Shown here piece by piece: positions 36,995-47,598 of a stretch of 64,000 nt of DNA. Within the stretch, counting starts at the first letter, position 1. Every line of letters starts with the position of its first letter. Both the position numbers and the translations under genes were made by a program. The stretch is from Pseudomonas sp. Irchel s3f7 (lineage in GTDB: Bacteria > Pseudomonadota > Gammaproteobacteria > Pseudomonadales > Pseudomonadaceae): assembly GCF_900187615.1 (NCBI RefSeq), contig NZ_FYDO01000003.1, positions 62,001-126,000 of the forward strand, given 5' to 3'. The notes below the pieces were generated by a model. The model worked only from the letters and a program-made list of their open reading frames with translations. It searched no databases and had not been told where the DNA came from.

Positions 36995-38010
36995 GTTTGC
37001 AGGTTCGGTCGCAGGTTTCGCTCAAGCCGTTCAACAGCTTCGGAGTGGACGTTCAGGCGCGGTTGTTCGCCGAGGCTCATAGCGACGCTGATGTGCGTGA
37101 GGCTTTGGCTTATGGCCGGGAGCACCAAGTGCCGGTGTTGGTGATCGGCGGCGGCAGCAATTTGCTGCTGACAGCGGATATCGACTCGCTGGTGCTGCGC
37201 ATGGCCACCCGTGGCATTCGTGTGCTCAGCGATGACGGCAGCAAGGTGGTGATCGAAGCCGAAGCCGGTGAGCCGTGGCATCCGTTTGTGCAGCACACCT
37301 TGGCGCAAGGGTTGTCGGGGCTTGAAAACCTCAGCCTGATTCCGGGTACCGTCGGCGCCGCACCGATGCAGAACATCGGCGCCTACGGGGTCGAGATCAA
37401 GGACGTGTTCGCCGGTCTGACTGCCCTCGATCGCCAAAGCGGTGAACTGCGCGACTTCAGTCTGGAGGCGTGCAACTTCGCCTACCGCGACAGCCTGTTC
37501 AAACAGGAGCCGGGGCGATGGTTGATCCTGCGCGTGCGTTTCGTACTCGACCGCGCAGCGCATTTGCATCTTGAATACGGCCCGGTGCGCCAGCGCCTGA
37601 CCGAGCAAGGTATCGAGCATCCAACCGCCACCGACGTCAGCCAGGCCATTTGCAGCATTCGCAGCGAAAAACTCCCGGACCCGGCCGTGCTCGGCAATGC
37701 CGGCAGTTTCTTCAAAAACCCGTTAGTGTCGGCCGCGCTGGCTGCACGGCTCAAGGGTGAGTACCCGGACCTGGTGGCCTACGCGCAACCCGATGGGCAG
37801 ATGAAACTGGCCGCCGGATGGCTGATTGAGCGGGCAGGGTGGAAAGGTTTCCGTGATGCGGACGCGGGCGTGCATAAATTGCAGGCGCTGGTGCTGGTCA
37901 ACTACGGCGGCGCCACCGGATTGCAATTGCTCCACCTGGCGCAACGCATCCAGAAAGACATTTCAGAACGTTTCCACGTCGATCTGGAAATGGAGCCGAA
38001 TCGCTATTGA
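36991..38010 (+). CDS. murB: UDP-N-acetylenolpyruvoylglucosamine reductase
   Basis: This 339-residue flavoprotein reduces UDP-GlcNAc-enolpyruvate in peptidoglycan synthesis. The FAD-binding loop GGGSNLLLTAD, the central GTVGAAPMQNIGAYG and the catalytic serine region GNAGSFFKNP are all present. Its length is close to that of E. coli MurB. It is the last gene of the exbB-to-murB operon and is followed by a terminator. Confidence 0.96.
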   Translation: MSLQVRSQVSLKPFNSFGVDVQARLFAEAHSDADVREALAYGREHQVPVLVIGGGSNLLLTADIDSLVLRMATRGIRVLSDDGSKVVIEAEAGEPWHPFVQHTLAQGLSGLENLSLIPGTVGAAPMQNIGAYGVEIKDVFAGLTALDRQSGELRDFSLEACNFAYRDSLFKQEPGRWLILRVRFVLDRAAHLHLEYGPVRQRLTEQGIEHPTATDVSQAICSIRSEKLPDPAVLGNAGSFFKNPLVSAALAARLKGEYPDLVAYAQPDGQMKLAAGWLIERAGWKGFRDADAGVHKLQALVLVNYGGATGLQLLHLAQRIQKDISERFHVDLEMEPNRY

Positions 38011-38034
38011 GGCTACGCTCTCAAGTCTGAATCC

Positions 38035-38071
38035 AAAGCCCTGTACCGTAACTAGTGCAGGGCTTTTTTGT
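38035..38071 (+). terminator. Terminator after murB
   Basis: AAAGCCCTG pairs with CAGGGCTTT around a 14-base loop and is followed by T residues. About 180 bases then precede the molybdenum hydroxylase operon, in which I see no gene and no clear promoter. Confidence 0.85.
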
Positions 38072-38254
38072 TAATGCTGCGTTAACTTAGCGAGCTAACG
38101 ATGCAATGCATTTACTCCATCAAAGGCCCGGTGCAGACGTGTTCGTCTGCACAAGAGAGCCCATTAGCCTGAGTCGATCTGCGTGATGCCAACCGCTGAC
38201 CTTCCAGCGGCAGATTACTCGACCCCATAACCCGAACACTCTGCGGGCGTGCCC

Positions 38255-38725
38255 ATGATTACCCTGAAACTCAACGGTCAGAACCATCAACTCGATGTCA
38301 CCGAGGACATGCCGCTGCTCTGGGCAATCCGTGACGTCGCCGGCTACAACGGCACAAAATTCGGCTGCGGCATGGGCCTGTGCGGGGCGTGCACCATTCA
38401 TATCGAAGGCGCTCCGGCGCGCAGTTGCATCACACCGATCGGTTCGGTCATCGGGCAGAACGTCACCACCATCGACAACCTGCACGCGGACCCGATTGGC
38501 AAAGTCGTGCAGCAAGCCTGGCTCGATAGCGCGGTGGCCCAATGCGGGTTTTGCCAAGGGGGGCAAATCATGTCCGCGACCGCGTTGCTCAAGATCCATC
38601 CGAACCCGAGCGACGAGCAGATCGAAGAAGCGATGGTCGGCAACATCTGCCGTTGCGGCACCTACAATCGCATCAAGACCGCCATCCGTCAGGCATCCAC
38701 TCACCTGAAGGAGGCCAAGGCATGA
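38255..38725 (+). CDS. Molybdenum hydroxylase, 2Fe-2S subunit (IorA-like)
   Basis: The 156-residue protein has the plant-ferredoxin-type cluster cysteines Cys38, Cys43 and Cys46 (FGCGMGLCGACTIH) with Cys58, and a second all-helical cluster domain with QCGFCQGGQ and NICRCGTY. It carries electrons from the molybdopterin subunit encoded next. ATG 38255 is preferred to the GTG two codons earlier. The pair resembles isoquinoline 1-oxidoreductase and periplasmic aldehyde oxidase subunits; the substrate is not readable. Confidence 0.93.
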   Translation: MITLKLNGQNHQLDVTEDMPLLWAIRDVAGYNGTKFGCGMGLCGACTIHIEGAPARSCITPIGSVIGQNVTTIDNLHADPIGKVVQQAWLDSAVAQCGFCQGGQIMSATALLKIHPNPSDEQIEEAMVGNICRCGTYNRIKTAIRQASTHLKEAKA

Positions 38726-41043
38726 GCCAGTTACCGAATGGCTTCGCCCTGAGCAACCTCAGTCGCCGAGGCTTCCTCAAGGGTGTCGGCGCCACTGGTG
38801 CATTGGTCGTTGCCGCCAGTTGGGGCTGGCAGGAGGCGTTTGCTGAAGAGAAAGAGAAAAAGTTCGGCGCCGACGGTATGCCCAACGGCTGGATCGATGA
38901 CCCCAAGGTCTATGTGAGCATTGCCGCGGATGGCACGGTGACCGTGGTGTGCAACCGTTCGGAAATGGGCCAGGGCGTGCGCACCAGCCTGACCATGGTC
39001 GTGGCCGATGAACTGGAAGCCGATTGGGCGCGGGTCAAAGTACGGCAGGCGCCGGGTGACGAAGTGCGCTTCGGCAATCAGGACACTGACGGATCGCGCA
39101 GCATGCGCCACTGGTACGAACCGATGCGCCGTTGCGGTGCCGCCGCGCGGACCATGCTCGAACAAGCCGCCGCCGAGCAGTGGAAAGTGCCGGTCAGCGA
39201 ATGCCATGCGCAACTGCACAAAGTCATCCATACACCGTCGGGCCGCGAGCTGGACTACGGCGCGCTGGCCGCTGCTGCCGGTGCCTTGGCTGTACCGGCA
39301 CGCGACAGCCTCAAGCTCAAGCAGCCGTCGGAATTTCGCTACATCGGCAAGGAAGGCACCAAGGCCATCGACGGTGACGACATCGTCAATGGTCGTGCCG
39401 TGTATGGCGCCGATGTGCATTTCGACGGCATGTTGTTCGCGGTGATCGCCCGGCCTGCGGTCTATGGCGGCAAGGTCAAACGTTTCGATGGCAGTGCGGC
39501 GATGAAAGTCCCCGGTGTGCTGAAGGTCATTCAGATCGACAGCCGTCCGTTGCCTTCCGAGTTTCAACCGTTGGGCGGAATCGCCGTAGTGGCCAGTAAT
39601 ACCTGGGCCGCGATCAAGGGGCGCGAGGCGCTGAAGATCGAGTGGGACGACGGCCCTAATGCCAGCTATGACTCGATTGCCTACCGCAAGGAACTGGAAG
39701 CTGCTTCACTCAAACCCGGCAAAGTGGTGCGCAATACCGGCAACATCGACGAAGCCATGAGCAGCGCCGACAACACGCTGGAAGCGTCCTACTACCTGCC
39801 TCACTTGTCGCAATCGCCGATGGAACCGATGGTCGCCATCGCACGCTACAAGGATGGCGTCTGCGAAGCCTGGGGGCCGAGTCAGGCGCCACAGGTGAGC
39901 CGCCAGCGGATCGGCGAGCGCCTGGGATTGCCGTTGGACAAGGTCACGTTCAACGTAACCTTGCTGGGCGGCGGTTTCGGGCGCAAGTCCAAACCTGACT
40001 TCATCATCGAAGCCGCCATCCTGGCCAAGGAATTCCCCGGCAAAGCCGTGCGTGTGCAGTGGACCCGTGAAGACGACATCCACAATTCCTACTTCCACAC
40101 CGTGTCGGTGGAATACCTCAAGGCCAGCCTGAACAAGGACGGCTTGCCCTCTGGCTGGTTGCACCGCACCGTGGCGCCGAGCATCACTGCGCTGTTTGCG
40201 CCGGGCATGAGCCATGAAGCGGCGTTCGAACTGGGCATGGGTTTCACCAACATGGCCTATGCCATTCCCAACATCCGCCTGGAAAACCCTGAAGCGACGG
40301 CACACACCCGGGTCGGCTGGTATCGCTCGGTGTCGAATATTCCCCATGGCTTTGCGGTCCAGAGTTTTATCGATGAACTGGCGCACAAGGCCGGACAGGA
40401 CTCGCTCAAGTATCAGGTCAAATTGCTCGGCCCGGACCGTCAGATCGATCCGCGCACCTTGAGTGAAGAATGGAACTACGGTGAATCGCCGGAGCGTTAT
40501 CCGATCGATACGGCACGCCTGCGTACGGTGCTGGAAACTGCCGCGAAGGCGGCCGGTTGGGGGCGCGAGTTGCCCAAAGGGCGAGGATTGGGTCTGGCGG
40601 TGCATTACAGTTTCGTGACGTACGTGGCAGCGGTGATCGAGGTTGAAGTCAAAGACGACGGCACGCTGATCGTGCACAAGGCCGATATTGCCGTCGATTG
40701 CGGACCGCAGATCAACCCCGAACGGATTCGCTCTCAATTCGAAGGCGCCTGTGTCATGGGGCTGGGCAACGCGGTGCTGGGTGAAATCAGCTTCAAGGAC
40801 GGCAAGGTCCAGCAGGACAACTTCCACATGTACGAAGTGGCGCGCATGTCCCTGGCGCCGAAAGACATCGCCGTACACTTGGTGACCCCACCGGGCAACG
40901 TTCCGTTGGGCGGCGTCGGCGAACCGGGTGTGCCACCGATTGCCCCGGCGCTGTGCAATGCGATCTTCGCCGCCACCGGCCAACGCATTCGCAATTTGCC
41001 GGTTCGTTATCAGCTGTCGGGTTGGCAGAAGGCAGGCGCCTGA
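38722..41043 (+). CDS. Molybdenum hydroxylase, large molybdopterin-binding subunit (IorB-like)
   Basis: The 773-residue protein begins with a twin-arginine signal ([10 protein letters not shown], Arg15-Arg16) ahead of a hydrophobic stretch ending near AFA, so the enzyme is probably exported folded to the periplasm together with the small subunit. Molybdopterin-binding loops ([16 protein letters not shown] with the catalytic-type Glu) are visible. The family oxidises aldehydes or N-heterocycles. It overlaps the 2Fe-2S gene by four bases and the XdhC gene by one. Confidence 0.93.
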   Translation: MSQLPNGFALSNLSRRGFLKGVGATGALVVAASWGWQEAFAEEKEKKFGADGMPNGWIDDPKVYVSIAADGTVTVVCNRSEMGQGVRTSLTMVVADELEADWARVKVRQAPGDEVRFGNQDTDGSRSMRHWYEPMRRCGAAARTMLEQAAAEQWKVPVSECHAQLHKVIHTPSGRELDYGALAAAAGALAVPARDSLKLKQPSEFRYIGKEGTKAIDGDDIVNGRAVYGADVHFDGMLFAVIARPAVYGGKVKRFDGSAAMKVPGVLKVIQIDSRPLPSEFQPLGGIAVVASNTWAAIKGREALKIEWDDGPNASYDSIAYRKELEAASLKPGKVVRNTGNIDEAMSSADNTLEASYYLPHLSQSPMEPMVAIARYKDGVCEAWGPSQAPQVSRQRIGERLGLPLDKVTFNVTLLGGGFGRKSKPDFIIEAAILAKEFPGKAVRVQWTREDDIHNSYFHTVSVEYLKASLNKDGLPSGWLHRTVAPSITALFAPGMSHEAAFELGMGFTNMAYAIPNIRLENPEATAHTRVGWYRSVSNIPHGFAVQSFIDELAHKAGQDSLKYQVKLLGPDRQIDPRTLSEEWNYGESPERYPIDTARLRTVLETAAKAAGWGRELPKGRGLGLAVHYSFVTYVAAVIEVEVKDDGTLIVHKADIAVDCGPQINPERIRSQFEGACVMGLGNAVLGEISFKDGKVQQDNFHMYEVARMSLAPKDIAVHLVTPPGNVPLGGVGEPGVPPIAPALCNAIFAATGQRIRNLPVRYQLSGWQKAGA

Positions 41044-42026
41044 TGGACAGCGCCGACCTGAATGTCCTGCGCAGCGTGTTGGAGTGGCGCCGCGCTGGTC
41101 AGCGGGTAATGTTGTACAGCGTCGCCCAGACCTGGGGCACCGCTCCCCGGGCGCCTGGGGCGATGCTGGCGCTGCGCGAGGACGGTGTGGTGATTGGCTC
41201 GGTCTCCGGTGGCTGCGTCGAAGATGATCTGATTGCACGGCAGCACGACGGTCGAATCCCGGTCGACGGGCCAGCGGTGCAACTGATTACCTACGGCATC
41301 ACCCGTGAAGAGGCGGCGCGATTCGGCTTGCCGTGTGGCGGTACGCTGCGTTTGATCGAAGAGCGCGTCGATGATGCGGCCTGGGTCGAGCAATTGCTGG
41401 TCCACTGTGAGGCCCATGAAATCGTCGCACGGGAACTCAACCTTGAAACCGGCCAAGTGATTTTGACGCCAGCCAGCAAGTCGGACGTGTTGATGTTCGA
41501 CGGGCAGACCTTGCGCGCAATTTATGGTCCGCGTTGGCGTCTGTTGTTGATTGGCGCGGGGCAGCTGTCCCGGTATGTCGCCGAAATGGCCCGGTTGCTG
41601 GATTTTGAAGTACTGATCTGCGACCCGCGCACCGAGTTCGTCTATGGCTGGGAAGCGCAGCACGGACGTTTTGTCTCGGGCATGCCCGACGAGGCCGTCC
41701 TGAGTATCCAGACCGACGAACGCACGGCCATCGTCGCCCTGACTCACGACCCGCGCCTGGACGACATGGCGCTGCTGACAGCCCTCGATTCCAAGGCGTT
41801 CTATGTCGGCGCACTGGGCTCACGGATCAACAGCCAGAAACGCCGGGACAACCTGGCTCAACTGGGTTTGTCACAACAGGCCATCGCTCGATTGCACGGC
41901 CCGATCGGTCTGCATATCGGTAGTCATAATCCAGCGGAAATCGCCTTGTCGCTCATGGCCGAAATCGTGGCGATCAAAAATGGCGTCGAGTTGAAACAGA
42001 AGAAACCGTTGCAGGAGGATGTATGA
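41043..42026 (+). CDS. XdhC/CoxI-family molybdenum hydroxylase maturation protein
   Basis: The 327-residue protein has the XdhC N-terminal domain (APRAPGAMLAL, SVSGGCVEDDL) and a C-terminal Rossmann-like domain (LLLIGAGQLSRYVAEMA, YVGALGSRIN). XdhC proteins bind the cofactor, help its sulfuration and hand it to the hydroxylase. It is coupled to the large-subunit gene by a TGATG overlap. Confidence 0.92.
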   Translation: MDSADLNVLRSVLEWRRAGQRVMLYSVAQTWGTAPRAPGAMLALREDGVVIGSVSGGCVEDDLIARQHDGRIPVDGPAVQLITYGITREEAARFGLPCGGTLRLIEERVDDAAWVEQLLVHCEAHEIVARELNLETGQVILTPASKSDVLMFDGQTLRAIYGPRWRLLLIGAGQLSRYVAEMARLLDFEVLICDPRTEFVYGWEAQHGRFVSGMPDEAVLSIQTDERTAIVALTHDPRLDDMALLTALDSKAFYVGALGSRINSQKRRDNLAQLGLSQQAIARLHGPIGLHIGSHNPAEIALSLMAEIVAIKNGVELKQKKPLQEDV

Positions 42027-42613
42027 GCGAGCCCATCGGCGTCATTGTGCTGGCAGCGGGGCAGGGGAGTCGGTTTCGCCAGGTCGCCGGTGCCGAGAAA
42101 GACAAGTTGCTGGCTGACTGCGTCGGTCGAGATGGCGCGGTTCGATCTGTCATTGAGCAGGTGCTGGTCAATCTGCCGGCAACCCTGGAGAAGCGGGTGT
42201 TGGTAACCACCGCTGACCGCCCGCAAGTGATCCGCATGGCAAAGGCTTATGGTTGCGCGATCGTGCTGATCGAGTCCACTGGAATGGGCGACAGCATTGC
42301 CGCGGGTGTGGCTGCGTGCGGGGAGCTCGGGGGATGGTTGATGGTGTTGGGGGATATGCCGTTTGTTTTGCCGTCGACTATCGAGCAAATTGTGGTTCAA
42401 GTTGCTGAAGATGGTATCAGTGTCCCGGTACATGATGGTGACTACGGGCATCCGGTCGGTTTCGGTCGCAGTTTTGGACCTGGCTTGATGGCGCTTTCGG
42501 GAGATCGGGGAGCCAAGCCCTTGTTTGCGCAGGGGCGAGTGGTTGAGGTTTCGGTGGATGATCCCGGGGTTTTGTGGGATGTGGATGTGCCGGAGAAGTT
42601 GGTCTTTGGGTGA
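42023..42613 (+). CDS. MocA-type molybdenum cofactor nucleotidyltransferase
   Basis: The 196-residue protein has the nucleotidyltransferase start VIVLAAGQGSRFRQ and the GGWLMVLGDMPFV metal-binding region of the MobA/MocA family. Next to XdhC and a hydroxylase it most likely makes the cytosine dinucleotide form of the cofactor. It overlaps the XdhC gene by four bases and ends the operon. Confidence 0.88.
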   Translation: MSEPIGVIVLAAGQGSRFRQVAGAEKDKLLADCVGRDGAVRSVIEQVLVNLPATLEKRVLVTTADRPQVIRMAKAYGCAIVLIESTGMGDSIAAGVAACGELGGWLMVLGDMPFVLPSTIEQIVVQVAEDGISVPVHDGDYGHPVGFGRSFGPGLMALSGDRGAKPLFAQGRVVEVSVDDPGVLWDVDVPEKLVFG

Positions 42614-42619
42614 AATCAA

Positions 42620-42687
42620 AAAGATCGCAGCCTTCGGCAGCTCCTGCGTCGAGCATCTGTAGGCGCTGCCGAAGGCTGCGGGATCTT
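42620..42687. repeat. Long inverted repeat after mocA
   Basis: AGATCGCAGCCTTCGGCAGC near 42622 pairs with GCTGCCGAAGGCTGCGGGATC near 42664, with about 20 bases between. Elements with an AGATCGCAGCC core recur in Pseudomonas intergenic regions; a single-arm relative occurs near 59966. Confidence 0.7.
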
Positions 42688-42696
42688 TATTGCAAT

Positions 42697-42732
42697 AAAA
42701 AGCCCCGCCTGGATCACCAGGCGGGGCTTTTT
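42697..42732. terminator. Bidirectional terminator between mocA and rne
   Basis: AAAAAGCCCCGCCTGG, an ATCA loop and CCAGGCGGGGCTTTTT form a near-perfect hairpin with T runs on both sides. Confidence 0.93.
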
Positions 42733-42746
42733 AGTCAGCGTCGGAA

Positions 42747-45700
42747 TCAGACGAGCGGTTTAGGCTCGTGTTCTTTTTCCTCGGCTTGTTCGTGTTGCTC
42801 TACGGCTTCCTGAACCGAGCGCGGTGCTTCTTCGATCACGGATTCAACCGTCTCGGCAGGTGCTGCCTCAACCGCTTCAGCCACGATCGGAGTCGGTGCA
42901 GCAGCGGCGGCCAGTTCGGCTTCCTTCTGCAGACGCTCTTCTTCACGCTTGCGACGACGCACTTCGCGTGGATCGTTAGGCGCGCGACCACTTGGCGTCA
43001 GGGCGCTGACTTGGGCAGCTTCCACGACAGGTGTGGTCACTTCAGCGACGACCGGTGCAACTTCGGCAACAACTGGCGCTTCAACAACTGGCGCAGGCTC
43101 GGCAGCAGCAACCACAGGTTCGGAAACCATCGCTTGCGCTACTTCAGGTTCAGCGACTGGCACCGGTGCTGGTGTTTCAGCGGCAGCAGGCTCGGCAACC
43201 CAGTTGAATGCGGTTTGCTCTTCGCGAACTTCACGAACGGTTTCAGACACGGTTTCAACAACCGGTTCCGCAACCACGGCGGGTTCGGCAGCGGCTTCAA
43301 CAACAGGCTGTGCTGGTGCGACTTCGACTTCTGGCGCGGCAGTGACTTCGACCGGCGTGGTCGCTTCAACAGCTGGCGCTTCGACCGGAGCCGTTTCCAG
43401 GGTGGAGGCAGTCGCGCGTTCGGCTTGCTCGTTGGCCTGTGCTTCGGCTGGAGCACTGATCACGCTGCTGGCAACGGCTGCGGTAACAGCCAGGCCGGCG
43501 GCCAGATCGGCAGTGCTTGGTGCTTCAGGGCCTTCGGCGCCTTCGTTACCTTCGGAATCTTCCGAACCTTCGATCACGTTGCCGTTGGCGTCACGTTGAC
43601 GCTCGCGACGGTTGCTGCGACGACGCTGACCACGGGAGCGGCGGCGTGGACGATCGCCTTCGGCGCCATCCTGACCGTCTTCCTGCAGTTGCTCTTCGCT
43701 GGTCGGCAGTTCTTCTTCGGCGACGGCGGCAGCGGCTTGCTCGGTACGTGGCTGGCGTTCTTCACGCGGTGGGCGTGGAGCACGTTCTTCACGTGGCTGG
43801 CGGGCCGGACGCTCTTCAGCGGTGACAGCTGCAACTGGAGCTGGAGCGGCGGCTGGCGTGGTATCCAGAGGTTCGCGCAGTTCACGAACGCGTTCTTCAC
43901 GCTCGCCACGTGGCTTGCGATCTTCACGCGGTGCGCGCGGTGCACGTTCTTCACGAGGTGCGCGAGGTGCGCGTTCTTCGCGGGCTACGGCCGGCGTTTC
44001 TTCACGGGTTTCGCGTGGCTGACGCTCTTCACGCGGTTCACGTGGGGCGCGTTCTTCACGCGGAGCACGTTCTTCACGAGGCTTGCGCTCTTCATCGCGG
44101 CGACCGTTACGGTTGCGGCTCTGCTGGCGACCGTTGCGACGCTCTTCGTTACGGGCCGGGCGCTCGGTGGTCGCAGGCTTTTCAACCACGGTCGGAGCAA
44201 CAGGCTCTTCCTTGGTGGCGAACAGGCTGACCAGCGACTTCACCAGGCCTTTGAACAGGCTTGGCTCAGGCACTGCAACCGGAGCAGGGGCCGGAGCGGC
44301 GACTTCGGTCGGAACCGGAGCGTTGGCGCGGGCCGGTGCGGTCTTGACGGCGGCTTCCTGGCGAACCAGGGTGCGGGTCGCGGCGGCTGGCTGGACTTCT
44401 TCCACATCGGCAGCGGCAGCAGCGATTTCGTAGCTGGACTGGTTGGTCGCGGCTTCCGGGCTGTCATCACGCAGACGCTGCACTTCGAAGTGCGGCGTTT
44501 CGAGGTGATCGTTCGGCAGAATGACGATGCGGGCACGGGTGCGCAGTTCGATCTTGGTGATCGAGTTGCGTTTTTCGTTGAGCAGGAACGCGGCCACCGG
44601 GATCGGCACTTGTGCGCGAACTTCGGCGGTACGGTCTTTCAGGGCTTCTTCTTCGATCAGGCGCAGGATCGCCAGGGACAGCGATTCAACGTCACGGATG
44701 ATGCCGGTGCCGTTGCAACGCGGGCAGACGATGCCGCTGCTTTCGCCCAGGGACGGACGCAGGCGCTGACGGGACATTTCCAGCAGGCCGAAGCGCGAGA
44801 TACGACCGACTTGCACGCGAGCGCGGTCGGCTTCCAGGCATTCGCGGACTTTCTCTTCCACGGCACGCTGGTTCTTGGCTGGGGTCATGTCGATGAAGTC
44901 GATGACGATCAGGCCGCCGATGTCGCGCAGGCGCAACTGACGGGCGATTTCTTCGGCGGCTTCAAGGTTGGTCTGCAGCGCGGTTTCTTCGATGTCGCTG
45001 CCTTTGGTGGCGCGCGCCGAGTTGATGTCGATGGACACCAGGGCTTCGGTCGGATCGATGACGATGGAACCGCCGGAAGGCAGTTCAACGACGCGCTGGA
45101 AAGCGGTCTCGATCTGGCTTTCGATCTGGAAGCGGTTGAACAGCGGAACGCTGTCTTCGTACAGCTTGATCTTGCTGGCGTACTGCGGCATCACCTGGCG
45201 AATGAAGGTCAGGGCTTCGTCCTGGGCTTCAACGCTGTCGATCAGCACTTCGCCGATGTCCTGGCGCAGGTAATCGCGGATGGCGCGGATGATCACGTTG
45301 CTTTCCTGGTAGATCAGGAACGGCGCGGAACGATCCAGCGAGGCTTCTTTGATGGCGGTCCAGAGTTGCAGCAGGTAGTCGAGGTCCCACTGCATTTCTT
45401 CGCTGCTGCGGCCCAGGCCGGCAGTGCGCACGATCAGACCCATGTCAGCCGGGGCAACCAGGCCGTTCAGGGCTTCACGCAGTTCATTGCGCTCTTCGCC
45501 TTCGATGCGACGGGAGATACCGCCGGCACGCGGGTTGTTCGGCATCAGAACGAGATATCGACCGGCCAGGCTGATGAAGGTGGTCAGGGCGGCGCCCTTG
45601 TTGCCACGTTCTTCTTTTTCGACCTGAACGATGACTTCCTGGCCTTCGCTCAGGACGTCCTTGATGTTGACGCGGCCTTCAGGGGCTTTCTTGAAGTATT

Positions 45701-45926
45701 CGCGGGAGATTTCTTTGAGGGGCAGGAAGCCGTGGCGCTCAGAGCCGAAATCGACAAAGGCAGCCTCGAGGCTTGGTTCGATGCGAGTAATCCGGCCTTT
45801 ATAGATGTTGGCCTTCTTCTGCTCGCGTGCACCGGATTCGATGTCCAGGTCGTAGAGGCGTTGGCCATCTACCAGTGCAACACGCAACTCTTCGGGTTGA
45901 GTTGCGTTAATCAGCATTCTTTTCAT
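42747..45926 (-). CDS. rne: Ribonuclease E
   Basis: This 1059-residue endoribonuclease organises the RNA degradosome. The N-terminal half has the S1-bearing start ([20 protein letters not shown]), the DNase I-like catalytic region with [11 protein letters not shown] and VIDFIDM, and the zinc-link CPRCNGTG. The C-terminal half from about residue 540 is unstructured, with an arginine-rich block of REERAPR-type repeats near 600-740 and an Ala/Val/Glu/Pro-rich stretch, ending in [11 protein letters not shown]. The ATG at 45926 gives the family's N-terminus. It is divergent from rluC across a 700-base gap. Confidence 0.96.
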   Translation of the reverse strand: MKRMLINATQPEELRVALVDGQRLYDLDIESGAREQKKANIYKGRITRIEPSLEAAFVDFGSERHGFLPLKEISREYFKKAPEGRVNIKDVLSEGQEVIVQVEKEERGNKGAALTTFISLAGRYLVLMPNNPRAGGISRRIEGEERNELREALNGLVAPADMGLIVRTAGLGRSSEEMQWDLDYLLQLWTAIKEASLDRSAPFLIYQESNVIIRAIRDYLRQDIGEVLIDSVEAQDEALTFIRQVMPQYASKIKLYEDSVPLFNRFQIESQIETAFQRVVELPSGGSIVIDPTEALVSIDINSARATKGSDIEETALQTNLEAAEEIARQLRLRDIGGLIVIDFIDMTPAKNQRAVEEKVRECLEADRARVQVGRISRFGLLEMSRQRLRPSLGESSGIVCPRCNGTGIIRDVESLSLAILRLIEEEALKDRTAEVRAQVPIPVAAFLLNEKRNSITKIELRTRARIVILPNDHLETPHFEVQRLRDDSPEAATNQSSYEIAAAAADVEEVQPAAATRTLVRQEAAVKTAPARANAPVPTEVAAPAPAPVAVPEPSLFKGLVKSLVSLFATKEEPVAPTVVEKPATTERPARNEERRNGRQQSRNRNGRRDEERKPREERAPREERAPREPREERQPRETREETPAVAREERAPRAPREERAPRAPREDRKPRGEREERVRELREPLDTTPAAAPAPVAAVTAEERPARQPREERAPRPPREERQPRTEQAAAAVAEEELPTSEEQLQEDGQDGAEGDRPRRRSRGQRRRSNRRERQRDANGNVIEGSEDSEGNEGAEGPEAPSTADLAAGLAVTAAVASSVISAPAEAQANEQAERATASTLETAPVEAPAVEATTPVEVTAAPEVEVAPAQPVVEAAAEPAVVAEPVVETVSETVREVREEQTAFNWVAEPAAAETPAPVPVAEPEVAQAMVSEPVVAAAEPAPVVEAPVVAEVAPVVAEVTTPVVEAAQVSALTPSGRAPNDPREVRRRKREEERLQKEAELAAAAAPTPIVAEAVEAAPAETVESVIEEAPRSVQEAVEQHEQAEEKEHEPKPLV

Positions 45927-46563
45927 GTAGTACCGTCGGTTTCCGGGCTGCCGGAAACGGCGTTCGGCACACACGACTTCTCACGGTCGGTGTCAGGTGC
46001 GTCGGGAGTGGTTGGCCATTCCCGTGTCCAGCGAAGTCTGGCCAATGTGGGCCTTCATCGCGACGTACGCGTCCTGCTTGCTGTGGCTACTTAAGCACTC
46101 AGTCAGGAGGAGGAATCAACCAGCGGCTGTGGACGAGATGAAGCGTCTTGATAAAGCCTATTGCTACACAGTCCAGCGGTTGTGCATCTCCACCCTACAC
46201 GTATCCCTGATAATTCGGGTGCTGCCGCGCGCAGAATCCGCAGCGGGTTGGCATTTACCGTGAGCTCCGAAAGGGGAGGTCACGCATCATGGCTAATTTA
46301 GGCGTTGTTTCCGAAGCGTTCGCTCGGGGTCATTCGCAGCTGACTGCACTTTGTGAACTGGCCGTGAATATGGCTTGCAAAACGAGTGAGATACTCCGTT
46401 TTGCAGCGTGATTCAGGCCTCATGTCACCTGCGCTCGTTACACCTGCAAACTCCACCGTTACGTAGCGAAAGCCCCGTAGGACGGCCTCGCGTCCTGGTG
46501 AATTGCGTTGGTCAGGGCCGGTTTTTGACCGATGGTCCGCTGTCCAGGCCGCTTTTGGCGGCG
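45927..46563 (-). promoter_or_regulatory. Long 5' leader of rne (rne-II-like)
   Basis: From the promoter at 46570-46598 the rne transcript would carry about 637 bases of leader. RNase E autoregulates through a structured leader, and an Rfam family (rne-II) describes such leaders in Pseudomonas; assignment here is by position, not by search. A hairpin with GCAAAACGAGT pairing to ACTC-CGTTTTGC lies at 46377-46404. A 40-codon plus-strand ORF (46289-46411) lies antisense to the leader. Confidence 0.65.
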
Positions 46564-46569
46564 TTCGCG

Positions 46570-46598
46570 ACTATAGCAGCAATGATTAAGTGCTTCAA
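46570..46598 (-). promoter_or_regulatory. Sigma-70 promoter of rne
   Basis: Read on the minus strand, TTGAAG and TATAGT are spaced by exactly 17 bases. The start would be near 46563. It lies about 30 bases from the divergent rluC start codon, so the two transcription units share this control region. Confidence 0.72.
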
Positions 46599-46626
46599 TT
46601 CCATAAAAATTGTTATCATCCGCGGC

Positions 46627-47598
46627 ATGACGACGACTACCCTCCCGACTCCAAGCGTACAACTGCTTGAGGTCTCGCCGGAATATGCCGGCCAACGCAT
46701 CGACAACTTCCTTCTTGCACGGCTCAAAGGTGTGCCCAAGACCTTGATTTACCGCATCTTGCGCAAAGGCGAAGTGCGTGTGAACAAGGGGCGGATCAAG
46801 CCCGAATACAAGCTGCAGGCGGGCGATATCGTGCGCGTGCCGCCGGTTCGTGTGCCTGAGCGCGACGAGCCGGTACCGCTGGCTCAGGGCCTGCTTCAGC
46901 GCCTCGAAGCCTCGATTGTCTTCGAAGACAAGGCGTTGATCGTGATCAACAAGCCTTGCGGTATCGCCGTTCACGGCGGCAGCGGCTTGAATTACGGCGT
47001 CATCGAAGCCTTTCGTCAGTTGCGTCCCGATTGCAAGGAGCTCGAACTGGTTCACCGCCTCGACCGTGACACTTCCGGCCTGCTGATGATCGCCAAGAAG
47101 CGCAGCATGCTGCGTCATTTGCACACAGCCTTGCGCGGCGATGGCGGCGATGGCGTCGATAAGCGCTATATGGCGCTGGTTCGCGGTAACTGGGCGTCCT
47201 CGATCAAGCAAGTTCGAGCGTCGCTCGGCAAGAGCAATCTGCGCTCCGGTGAGCGCATGGTCGAGGTCGACGAGGAGGAGGGCAAGGAGTCTGTGACCGT
47301 GTTCAAGGTCCTGCGTCGTTTTGGCGACTTTGCCACCCTGATCGAAGCCAAGCCGATCACCGGCCGCACTCACCAGATTCGTGTCCATACCTTGCACGCG
47401 GGTCACTGCATTGCTGGTGACACCAAATACGGTGATGACGATTTCAGCAAGGAAATTCGCGATCTGGGCGGCAAGCGCCTGTTCCTGCACGCCTACATGC
47501 TGACTGTGCCGTTACCGGATGGTGGTGAGCTGAAGCTTCAGGCGCCGGTAGACGAAATGTGGGCCAAGACCGTGGAGCGATTGAGTGCGCCCATCTGA
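46627..47598 (+). CDS. rluC: 23S rRNA pseudouridine synthase RluC
   Basis: The 323-residue enzyme has an N-terminal S4 RNA-binding domain ([21 protein letters not shown]) and the RluA-family catalytic motif HRLDRDTSG with Asp146. RluC modifies uridines 955, 2504 and 2580 of 23S rRNA. The ATG at 46627 matches the family start. It is the first gene of the rluC-HAD-sppA run and overlaps the next gene by 14 bases. Confidence 0.94.
   Translation: MTTTTLPTPSVQLLEVSPEYAGQRIDNFLLARLKGVPKTLIYRILRKGEVRVNKGRIKPEYKLQAGDIVRVPPVRVPERDEPVPLAQGLLQRLEASIVFEDKALIVINKPCGIAVHGGSGLNYGVIEAFRQLRPDCKELELVHRLDRDTSGLLMIAKKRSMLRHLHTALRGDGGDGVDKRYMALVRGNWASSIKQVRASLGKSNLRSGERMVEVDEEEGKESVTVFKVLRRFGDFATLIEAKPITGRTHQIRVHTLHAGHCIAGDTKYGDDDFSKEIRDLGGKRLFLHAYMLTVPLPDGGELKLQAPVDEMWAKTVERLSAPI

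Noticed and set aside
39706..41238. 510-codon minus-strand frame opposite the molybdenum hydroxylase large subunit
   Set aside because: The product is His/Arg-rich without a domain, and the plus strand carries an obvious conserved enzyme.
42768..46094. 1108-codon plus-strand frame opposite rne
   Set aside because: It has no ribosome-binding site, a low-complexity product full of Phe/Gly/Arg runs, and lies exactly antisense to the repetitive RNase E gene; it is a shadow.
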